From JAVVPO01 sp036655715 (GTDB lineage: Bacteria > Bacillota > Clostridia > Lachnospirales > Cellulosilyticaceae), in the NCBI GenBank assembly GCA_036655715.1, contig JAVVPO010000097.1, forward strand, positions 1 through 7,788: 7,788 nt of DNA, written 5' to 3'. The stretch's first letter is position 1. Every line of letters starts with the position of its first letter. Below are positions 1-5,037 of this stretch, piece after piece. Both the position numbers and the translations under genes were made by a program. Under the pieces are notes generated by a model. That model was not told the DNA's origin. It did not search any database and saw only the letters and a list, made by a program, of their open reading frames with translations.

Positions 1-484
1 TCTCATTCCCTATCCTCTCTAACCTATAATTCCATTCTACAGAAGAAGTTAATGCGCCCCTCGAGACATTAGATGACCCAATATAGAGCTCACTTCTTTC
101 TTGGCTATGAAAGATATAAGCTTTAGGATGGAAGGATTTATGAGGTACATTATAAAATCTTAAATCAATAGACTCTCCAAACTTATCCCTGAGTAGATAT
201 AATGCAGAAGGCTGTGTGATATTGAGATAGTTTCCTGTGAGAATTCTAATTTTCACACCTCTACGAATAGCTTGCTCCAAATCCTTTAGTATTAGCTTGA
301 CCCCTGACTCCATCAAAAATGAAACAATAATATCTATTGTTTCAGCATGGGCCATACTATATTTCAATCGATTATACAGATAGTGCTTTTCCCCTGTAAT
401 GGCATTGGCGAGTTCTATACTTTCATCTATGACCTGACTCGTTTTTTTTAGTATCTCTAATTTTTTCGCTCCATTAGCATCCAT
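1..484 (-). CDS. PLD-domain protein, probable N-terminus of a PLD-DEAD/DEAH helicase fusion (partial)
   Basis: This is the first 161 codons of a gene that continues past the left edge of the window. The start ATG (482-484) has a good ribosome binding site, AGGAG at 493-497, eight bases upstream. The visible part resembles a phospholipase-D-like nuclease domain. It has a helical N-terminus, a strand-rich stretch 'VKIRILTGNYL' at about residues 77-87, then an HxK motif (H119, K121 in 'FHPKAYIF') followed by 'IGSSNVSRGALTSSVEWNYRL' at 135-155. In known families this arrangement forms the N-terminus of long proteins with a PLD domain, a superfamily 2 DEAD/DEAH helicase and often a DUF3427 tail, about 900-1000 residues. 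The aspartate of a classical HxKx4D motif is histidine here, which I believe is common in this group. It is the last visible gene of the four-gene operon, 41 bases behind the methyltransferase. The helicase part is outside the window and is inferred. Confidence 0.75.
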   Translation of the reverse strand, partial: MDANGAKKLEILKKTSQVIDESIELANAITGEKHYLYNRLKYSMAHAETIDIIVSFLMESGVKLILKDLEQAIRRGVKIRILTGNYLNITQPSALYLLRDKFGESIDLRFYNVPHKSFHPKAYIFHSQERSELYIGSSNVSRGALTSSVEWNYRLERIGNE

Positions 485-525
485 CTGCTCCGCTCCTTTT
501 GTACGATTTAATTTTTTAGTAATAT

Positions 526-1119
526 TTACTCATTCTCTTTCCTTCTTACAATGACATTAAGCCAGTTATCTCTTTTTTCTACCTTCGTATCATCAGTCTG
601 CCATATTTCCGCTATTTGTAGCTCTTGCCACTTCTCTAATACAGCTAACAAGCTAGCCTCTGTATAGTCTGTGAAGTATCTGCCATTTCTCACACCTTCA
701 AACTCACCGTATTTAACAGATAAATAAATTACTCCCTGTGTTTTAAGAGCCTTCACTAACTTCATGAGTACTTCTTCTATTTCTTCACTTGGTACATGTA
801 ACAAAGAGGCACATGCCCATATTCCCTCAAAAGCTTTCTCATAACTAAGCTCCTGAAAAGTCATACACAGCACTTCTTGCCCTGTTACCGCACTTGCTCT
901 CTGGCAAATCTCCTTACACGCATCTATTCCTACTACTTCATACCCTGCTTGTCTAAAAGCCAGTGTATCTCTTCCTGATCCACATCCTGCATCTAGTATC
1001 TTGTCGCCTAACTGAAGATACTGAGTGAATCTATCTCGCACAGAGGCCATATCAGCGTATAATGTCATATTCATAAATTCATTTAGATAGTCTTGATAAT
1101 ACTTTATTGTTTCATTCAT
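526..1119 (-). CDS. Class I SAM-dependent methyltransferase
   Basis: The 197-residue protein is a complete Rossmann-fold methyltransferase. Motif I is 'ILDAGCGSG' at residues 41-49 and binds S-adenosylmethionine; the acidic ribose-binding region is 'VVGIDA' at 62-67; motif IV-like 'IWACASLLHV' lies at 100-109, and a strand 'IYLSVKYGE' at 131-139. The core is the methyltransferase_11/25 type typical of small-molecule or unassigned methyltransferases. I see no DPPY or NPPY motif, so it is not an obvious N6-adenine or N4-cytosine DNA methylase. The substrate cannot be read from the sequence. The start has an AAGG-type ribosome binding site five to six bases upstream. The gene starts 12 bases after the pyrophosphohydrolase stop and is followed 41 bases later by the PLD/helicase gene, so it is almost certainly co-transcribed with both. 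Confidence 0.88.
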   Translation of the reverse strand: MNETIKYYQDYLNEFMNMTLYADMASVRDRFTQYLQLGDKILDAGCGSGRDTLAFRQAGYEVVGIDACKEICQRASAVTGQEVLCMTFQELSYEKAFEGIWACASLLHVPSEEIEEVLMKLVKALKTQGVIYLSVKYGEFEGVRNGRYFTDYTEASLLAVLEKWQELQIAEIWQTDDTKVEKRDNWLNVIVRRKENE

Positions 1120-1131
1120 AATATCCTTCCC

Positions 1132-1443
1132 TTACTCCCTTACAGACTTCAAGAAAACCCCTTCTTTAAAGCCTCCTCGTTCTTCTAACTTTTTCCCCCT
1201 TGCTACTAGCAGCTCTTCATCCGTGTACCCTAATTGACTAGCCATACCGAAGATGACTTCCATCATATCTGCTAGCTCTTCTAAATTTCTATCCTCTAGG
1301 TATTCGTTGAATTCTTCGATAAGTTTATCTTCTAGTAATCTACTGATTTCTTGCCCTGTTACGCATACTATCTCTGGCATCTTCCCATCTATTTCTATAA
1401 TAGCTGGAATCTTGTCTCTTACTAATTTGTTATATATCTTCAT
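1132..1443 (-). CDS. MazG-like nucleoside triphosphate pyrophosphohydrolase
   Basis: This 103-residue all-alpha protein begins 'YNKLVRDKIP', the hallmark of a small MazG/phosphoribosyl-ATP-pyrophosphohydrolase-like family. Metal-binding acidic residues are present in the family pattern: E43, E44 and E47 in 'IEEFNEYLE', then E56 and D59 in 'EELADMMEVI'. The C-terminal 'ERGGFKEGVFL' is also typical. Family members hydrolyse a (d)NTP to the monophosphate and pyrophosphate, usually in nucleotide-pool cleaning; the actual substrate here is unknown. The length matches the family and no residue looks missing. Its ribosome binding site is AAGGAG just upstream, inside the 16-base gap after the nucleotidyltransferase gene. 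It is the second gene of the operon. Confidence 0.87.
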   Translation of the reverse strand: MKIYNKLVRDKIPAIIEIDGKMPEIVCVTGQEISRLLEDKLIEEFNEYLEDRNLEELADMMEVIFGMASQLGYTDEELLVARGKKLEERGGFKEGVFLKSVRE

Positions 1444-1459
1444 AGTATCTCCTTTATAA

Positions 1460-1861
1460 CTAAATTAAAAAACTCTTCTTAGCCTCTACAATAACTTCAT
1501 CATCTATAAATTCACGTAGTACCTTTTCAGCCTCTTGTCTTGTAAAAATATTTAGATGCCTACACAATGTCACTGCATCATTTAAATCACTTTTCGGAAA
1601 TAGTCTCGCAGAACACAATTTCATTGCTAACATTTGTCTAGCACTTGGAAATCTTATAATAAGATTTTTAAACCCGTCTACTATTTTTAACTCTTCTTTA
1701 AGTAATACACTCTTAATATCCTCTATTGCATTATTAAACCAATCAGTTGGTAAATGATGTTTGATAGCAAGGCTTTGAACTAATGGATAAATAATATCTA
1801 CATCCTTAAAAGTAGAGTCTATATCCTGCGTTGAACATCTATTCCCAAAGCTCAGGCACAT
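1460..1861 (-). CDS. DUF6036-like nucleotidyltransferase, N-terminally truncated
   Basis: The 133-residue product matches my knowledge of the DUF6036/nucleotidyltransferase-fold family: 'CSTQDIDSTF' near the start carries the D13-x-D15 metal-binding pair, followed by 'LPTDWFNNAIEDI', 'FPSARQMLAMKLCSARLF' and a C-terminal helical region 'SDLNDAVTLCRHL'. Full-length relatives are about 165-190 residues and begin with some 30 residues that include the strand and the GG(A) motif before MCL. Reading upstream in frame from this ATG, the DNA still encodes 'NNGAV' directly before 'MCL'. There is then an in-frame stop 14 codons upstream, with no ATG, GTG or TTG between. The gene therefore seems to have lost its true N-terminus and half of the glycine motif. 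A GGAG sits five bases before this ATG, so a shortened protein may still be made. It is the first gene of the operon, behind the promoter at 1905-1933. Confidence 0.68.
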   Translation of the reverse strand: MCLSFGNRCSTQDIDSTFKDVDIIYPLVQSLAIKHHLPTDWFNNAIEDIKSVLLKEELKIVDGFKNLIIRFPSARQMLAMKLCSARLFPKSDLNDAVTLCRHLNIFTRQEAEKVLREFIDDEVIVEAKKSFLI

Positions 1862-1872
1862 AACTGCTCCAT
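1852..1872 (-). other. Six-codon upstream ORF overlapping the nucleotidyltransferase start
   Basis: The best-placed ribosome binding site upstream of the nucleotidyltransferase (AGAGGA at 1879-1884, six bases spacing) points to the ATG at 1870-1872, not to the ATG at 1859-1861. The reading frame from there is only M-E-Q-L-C-A and then TGA, overlapping the start of the nucleotidyltransferase in another frame. It could be a translational-coupling leader or a leftover of the event that removed the gene's N-terminus. Only the sequence arrangement supports it. Confidence 0.3.
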
Positions 1873-1904
1873 TATTAATCCTCTGTTCCTTCTTATTTCT
1901 TTAT

Positions 1905-1933
1905 ATTATATCCAATTCTTTTGTTTTTCACAA
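1905..1933 (-). promoter_or_regulatory. Sigma-A promoter of the NTase-MazG-methyltransferase-PLD operon
   Basis: On the minus strand there is TTGTGA (1928-1933), a 17-base spacer and a perfect TATAAT (1905-1910). The expected transcription start is near 1898, giving a leader of about 37 bases before the ATG at 1861. Spacing and both boxes fit a strong vegetative promoter. It lies between the 3' end of the intron remnant and the truncated nucleotidyltransferase. Confidence 0.75.
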
Positions 1934-1984
1934 TCTTTAATCTATGTGGCTCTGATCCTTCCAAGCTCATACTTCAATAGAGTA

Positions 1985-2012
1985 GGGAGATAATTGCTAA
2001 GAATTATCTCCC
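1985..2012 (-). ncRNA. Group II intron domain VI-like hairpin
   Basis: A perfect 11-base-pair stem (GGGAGATAATT with AATTATCTCCC) and a six-base loop follow domain V by seven bases and are followed by TAC, a normal group II 3' end. No bulged adenosine is present on the 3' arm, so lariat formation looks impossible; splicing, if any, would be hydrolytic. It lacks a T-run on either strand, so it is not an intrinsic terminator. Confidence 0.6.
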
Positions 2013-2019
2013 TCTCATT

Positions 2020-2050
2020 GAACCGTACGTACGGATCTCATATACGGCTC
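2020..2050 (-). ncRNA. Group II intron domain V
   Basis: The minus strand reads GAGCCGTA at the 5' side and TACGGTTC at the 3' side, forming the eight-base-pair lower helix of domain V with the catalytic AGC triad at its second to fourth bases. The two-base CG bulge precedes the 3' strand. The upper helix is only UAUG/CGUA with an AGAUC loop in place of the usual GNRA-type tetraloop. The copy is 31 bases where 34 is standard. The lower helix and bulge are diagnostic, while the altered loop suggests decay. Confidence 0.75.
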
Positions 2051-2085
2051 TACAATTTATATTCCAACTTTTCTTAGATAGTACC

Positions 2086-2119
2086 GTAAAGGATTAAGCA
2101 AATTTGCTCCGTCCTTTAC
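2086..2119 (-). repeat. Two-tier inverted repeat inside the intron remnant
   Basis: GTAAAGGA and TCCTTTAC form an outer eight-base-pair stem, and GCAAA with TTTGC form an inner stem, separated by an asymmetric internal loop. It sits between the 5' part of the intron remnant and domain V, where an intact intron would carry domains III and IV. It probably marks the site from which the ORF-bearing domain was lost. Confidence 0.55.
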
Positions 2120-2223
2120 CTTTCTTTCTAGTAATGTAGGGCTTAAGATATAATACATTTGGTGGTAAATACCCGTGGCTAGACTTTCACTAGCTAGATT
2201 AGTGCCATGCCTGGCACACTGAC

Positions 2224-2250
2224 AAAAAGGCCTAGCATCTCTGCTAGACC
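2224..2250 (-). terminator. Intrinsic terminator hosting the intron remnant
   Basis: On the minus strand, GGTCTAGCA, a GAGA loop and TGCTAGGCC form a nine-base-pair stem with one G-U pair, followed directly by TTTTT (2224-2228). On the plus strand the same stem is followed by TTTT, so it could also work weakly in that direction. It is about 370 bases beyond the mannose-6-phosphate isomerase stop and is the first clear minus-strand terminator after that gene. The intron remnant starts five bases beyond its T-run. Confidence 0.7.
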
Positions 2251-2254
2251 TTTT

Positions 2255-2617
2255 CACCAGATTAAGAGAATAACCCACCTATCCCCCTTTATACTACTTA
2301 GGAAGGTTATTTCTTAGCCTAGGTGTGACTTAGATACTTAGTTCATCCCTATACAGTCATCCTGTCTATTCATCTACACCTGTACCTCTGCGAGAGGTAG
2401 CCACTATTTCTATGAATTTGTCATGCCCTCTGGCATGCATCACTTCTTGAAACAAGGCGTCACACAGAGTTTCTAGGCGTTGCTTAGTCATTAACTTTTA
2501 CTTGATATACAAGGGGGAGTAAAGTATTGGTAACATTGTTTAAATCTAAGCAGGGAGATCTTGAATTTTATGAGAATCACCAGGCTTCTTAGAGTTATAA
2601 AACTTTTGACTGTCTAG
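2255..2617. other. Stretch without a recognisable gene
   Basis: Between the isomerase stop and the terminator I find no gene with a ribosome binding site. There are two small perfect hairpins: ACCTCT/AGAGGT around CGC or GCG at 2384-2398, and ATGCC/GGCAT around CTCT at 2423-2436. There is also a 41-codon open frame on the minus strand (2366-2491), described separately. Frequent stops in all frames and scattered inverted repeats suggest decayed mobile DNA or a structured untranslated region. Confidence 0.5.
2366..2491 (-). pseudogene. 41-codon fragment, possibly reverse-transcriptase-derived
   Basis: The open frame from ATG (2489-2491) to TAG (2366-2368) ends in 'SRRGTGVDE', then reads stop, T, G, stop in the same frame. 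The pattern resembles the 'NRGxxGVDxxT' block near the N-terminus of group II intron reverse transcriptases, with preceding residues 'LCDALFQEVMHA' in a plausible helical position. No ribosome binding site precedes the ATG. If the reading is right, it is a relic of an intron ORF. It lies upstream of the 5' end of the remnant described here, so it would belong to a different insertion. Recognition is weak. Confidence 0.25.
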
Positions 2618-3520
2618 TTAAGATACGAAACTCTTTAATACAGTAAGCTGTCCTGTAATTGAGAATGTTCCAAGTGTTGCTGGGATGAATACACTATCGC
2701 CAGTCTTAACTGTGATTGTCTCACCAAAGCTTGCAAGTGTTCCTTCTCCTTCTACACATGTATAAATGTAGAATTTTTCTTCATTACTTGTATCAATCAT
2801 TTCATCTTCAATGATGTGTTTTTCTACAGTGAAGTATTCCCCTTGGCAAAGTAATGTATCATTGATTGCTGTTTGTGGTGCAAGTGCTAAATCAGATACT
2901 TCCATACCCTTTTCGAGATGCATCTCACGTCCTCTATTGTAATCATATACACGGTATGTGATATCACTACTTTGTTGGATTTCTGCAATTACAACACCTG
3001 GGCAAATCGCATGGATTAAACCACTTGGGATGTAGAAGAAATCACCTTTTTTAACAGATACATGGTTAAGGTACTCATCAAGTTCTCCTGCTTCTGCAGC
3101 TGCTTTGAAAGCGACTTTATCAGTTGTCTTTGTTCCCATAACAAGTGTTGCGCCTTCTTTAGCATCAACTACGTACCAGCACTCTGTTTTACCAAATTCG
3201 TTTTCTACTCTTCTTGCGTACTCATCACCTGGGTGTACTTGTACAGATAAGCTATCATTTGAATCAATTAATTTTACTAAAAGTGGGAATTCATCCTCAA
3301 TTTTTGTTCCAACTAACGCTGCTCCGTATTTTTTAGTAAGCTCAACAAGTGTTTTACCTGCATCTTCGCCATCTGCTACAACGCTCATGCCACCATTGTG
3401 TCCAGATACGTCCCAACTTTCACCGATTACACCCTCTGGCATATCTGCTCTATATTTTTCAAATCCTCTACCGCCCCAAATACGTTCTACATAAACAGGC
3501 TTAAATATAAATGGTCTCAT
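2618..3520 (-). CDS. manA: Class I mannose-6-phosphate isomerase
   Basis: The 300-residue cytoplasmic zinc enzyme interconverts mannose-6-phosphate and fructose-6-phosphate. It is the short type I form common in Firmicutes. Zinc ligands are visible in family positions: Q94 and H96 in 'SVQVHPGDEYA', E113 in 'GKTECWYV', and H170 in 'FFYIPSGLIHA'. The catalytic arginine is R190 in 'ITYRVYDYNR'. The N-terminus 'FKPVYVERIWGG' is also typical. Length is within the short-family range of about 300-320. The ATG has AGGAG seven bases upstream, and this ribosome binding site directly abuts the TAA of the hexokinase gene; the intergenic gap is 11 bases. Tight coupling to hexokinase indicates one mannose/glucose entry operon: the hexokinase makes mannose-6-phosphate and this enzyme feeds it into glycolysis. 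No immediate terminator follows its stop. Confidence 0.93.
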   Translation of the reverse strand: MRPFIFKPVYVERIWGGRGFEKYRADMPEGVIGESWDVSGHNGGMSVVADGEDAGKTLVELTKKYGAALVGTKIEDEFPLLVKLIDSNDSLSVQVHPGDEYARRVENEFGKTECWYVVDAKEGATLVMGTKTTDKVAFKAAAEAGELDEYLNHVSVKKGDFFYIPSGLIHAICPGVVIAEIQQSSDITYRVYDYNRGREMHLEKGMEVSDLALAPQTAINDTLLCQGEYFTVEKHIIEDEMIDTSNEEKFYIYTCVEGEGTLASFGETITVKTGDSVFIPATLGTFSITGQLTVLKSFVS

Positions 3521-3531
3521 GTCTAGTCTCC

Positions 3532-4827
3532 TTATTTGTTTGATAACGCTGCAATAGCTGTTCCAATTAGATTTAAATCTTCACCTTTGATAAACTCATA
3601 ATGTCTACCATGCTCTTTTACTAAGAACGCTTTCATGTAATAATCAAGTTTTTCTTTAAAGTCTTTTAACTTGTAGAAAGTTGTGCCTTCGCCAATAATC
3701 CCCACAGGTCTAGCTGAATCGAGTCCTGTGTTTGTTTTGATGATAATTGAACTTAATGTAATCGCACATGCTTTTGCTGCACGTTCAATCATAGCATCAA
3801 TTATTTCATAGAGAAATGTGCAATCTGTTTCCACCTTTACACATTTCGCAATAATGTTACTTCTATCGTGTGGATTACACATAAAAGTATTAAGATCGAT
3901 AAGCCCACATGAGCCTAACACTAATAATGCTTTGTTACATCCTTCAGAGAATAATCCCTCTTTTGCTGCAACCTGTAATAAATCAAGTAATAATGGTCCT
4001 AAATAACGACCACTTACCATTTTCTCAAATTGATAATCCCCTGGATTAGCTGTTTTTGCATCAAATGCTTCATCTACTGCTCCGCGAGGAAGTTTGCCAT
4101 ATGCTCCTGATTCCATATTGATAATCATTGTGCTTTCTTTAGCATCTGTAATCTTCGCGATATTTTGTATTTCTTCTATATAACATGCATTTGTTCCTGT
4201 TCCAAAGATAAATCCTATGTAGCCATCAAATTTTCTATGGCTTGTAATCCCTTTACCACCGAGTAATGTTGCAACTGTATCATTTAAAATAACTACGCCG
4301 CGATCTTTACCATCTACTTCTTTAAGACCTGCAACTAAGTTCTCTCCAATACGCTCACCGACAACTTCTGGTGCTTTCACTTCTTTTGTCCAACGCAGTA
4401 ATGTTCCATCTTTATCTTTATCAATCTCTGTTGGGTAAGAGAAACAGAATCCGATTTGCTCAGTTGTTTCTGCTACTTTCTTTGTTAAATCAACCATTTT
4501 ACCAAAGAAGTCTTTTTTGCTAAGCTCTCTTGCAATACCTGGCATTTGAGTTTTAGAGAAATTACTTACTTGTGGTTGCATCGCATCATCAAATGTCACA
4601 CATCCTACTCTAAAGTTCGTACCGCCAGCGTCAATGACAAGTGCTGGTGTGTTTGTATCAATTTTATTTGCTACAGATAAATAAGTTGGAAGCATATCAA
4701 GTGTGCATGCTTCTCCGTTTAGTCCTTGCTTCATTTCTTCAATGAACTTTTGACATTCTACGCTTAAATCCATATCCGCATAATACATGCCTCGTTGTTT
4801 TAAAAACTGCTCTACTTGTTTTTGCAT
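3532..4827 (-). CDS. Eukaryotic-type hexokinase
   Basis: The 431-residue protein is a hexokinase of the eukaryotic family (hexokinase_1/hexokinase_2 domains), not a ROK or Glk glucokinase. Motifs in order: phosphate-1 loop 'VIDAGGTNFRV' at 64-74; sugar-binding 'FSYPTE' at 129-134; 'LRWTK' at 144-148; 'LNDTVATLL' at 181-189 with catalytic D183; phosphate-2 'GTGTNACYIE' at 209-218; 'INMESGAYG' at 236-244 with sugar-contacting E239; 'NPGDYQFEKMVSGRYLG' at 261-277; and 'GEGTTFY' in the C-terminal nucleotide-binding lobe. It would phosphorylate glucose, mannose and perhaps fructose with ATP in the cytoplasm. The length fits a single-domain form of about 430-490 residues. The ATG has GAGAGG eight bases upstream. 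It is first in an operon with the mannose-6-phosphate isomerase. I could not identify a convincing promoter in the 210 bases upstream. Confidence 0.9.
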   Translation of the reverse strand: MQKQVEQFLKQRGMYYADMDLSVECQKFIEEMKQGLNGEACTLDMLPTYLSVANKIDTNTPALVIDAGGTNFRVGCVTFDDAMQPQVSNFSKTQMPGIARELSKKDFFGKMVDLTKKVAETTEQIGFCFSYPTEIDKDKDGTLLRWTKEVKAPEVVGERIGENLVAGLKEVDGKDRGVVILNDTVATLLGGKGITSHRKFDGYIGFIFGTGTNACYIEEIQNIAKITDAKESTMIINMESGAYGKLPRGAVDEAFDAKTANPGDYQFEKMVSGRYLGPLLLDLLQVAAKEGLFSEGCNKALLVLGSCGLIDLNTFMCNPHDRSNIIAKCVKVETDCTFLYEIIDAMIERAAKACAITLSSIIIKTNTGLDSARPVGIIGEGTTFYKLKDFKEKLDYYMKAFLVKEHGRHYEFIKGEDLNLIGTAIAALSNK

Positions 4828-4882
4828 AGTGTCATCCTCTCAAATCCATTATTTATTTTAGTGATTATTACGCTTACTACGT

Positions 4883-4936
4883 AAAAGAATAGGCTAGGCC
4901 ATATTATTTACACTTATAATATCATGCCTAACCTAT
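4883..4936 (-). terminator. Terminator-like hairpin between aminopeptidase and hexokinase genes
   Basis: ATAGGTTAGGC (4926-4936) pairs with GCCTAGCCTAT (4889-4899) through 11 base pairs with one G-U pair. ATATTAT/ATAATAT (4916-4922 with 4901-4907) extends it by seven base pairs across a three-against-one internal loop, closing on an eight-base loop. TCTTTT follows on the minus strand, with no T-run on the plus strand. It lies about 100 bases after the aminopeptidase stop and about 60 bases before the hexokinase ATG. It may end the upstream transcript or act as an attenuator in the hexokinase leader. Confidence 0.55.
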
Positions 4937-5037
4937 AAAGTTATTTAGTTAAAATTAACGTATTTACCTCTTTATTTCTATATAACCCCTAAATATATCC
5001 CTATTTTGAACACTTCGATTAGTTACTTACTTTACAT

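Larger units (their letters stand above)
1982..2219 (-). mobile_element. ORF-less group II (IIC-like) intron remnant
   Basis: Read on the minus strand, the element begins GTGTGCC (2219 downwards) followed by GGCATGG and GTGAAAGTC, matching the order of conserved blocks at the 5' end of group IIC introns such as the Oceanobacillus iheyensis intron as I remember it. About 100 bases later comes AAGGACGGAGCAA (within 2098-2116), close to the AAGGACGGAACAA segment after domain III. A hairpin (2086-2119) replaces the region where domain IV and its reverse-transcriptase ORF would be. Domain V (2020-2050) and a domain VI-like hairpin ending CCCTAC (1982) follow. Class IIC introns insert just behind intrinsic terminators, and a terminator ends five bases before the 5' end. 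Most of domain I, including the exon-binding loops, and all of domain II appear missing, so it is probably inactive. Boundaries are inferred, and homology is from memory rather than alignment. Confidence 0.62.

Noticed and set aside
1985..2012. Perfect hairpin as an intrinsic terminator
   Set aside because: Neither strand has a T-run after the stem, and its position after domain V explains it as domain VI.
2057..2278. 73-codon open frame on the minus strand
   Set aside because: It overlaps the terminator and the intron remnant, has no ribosome binding site and resembles no family I know. Its openness is explained by structured intron sequence.
2458..2465. GTGTGACG as an alternative group II intron 5' end
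   Set aside because: It fits the GUGYG rule, but nothing after it matches domain I. The GTGTGCC at 2219, directly behind the terminator and followed by matching blocks, is far better.
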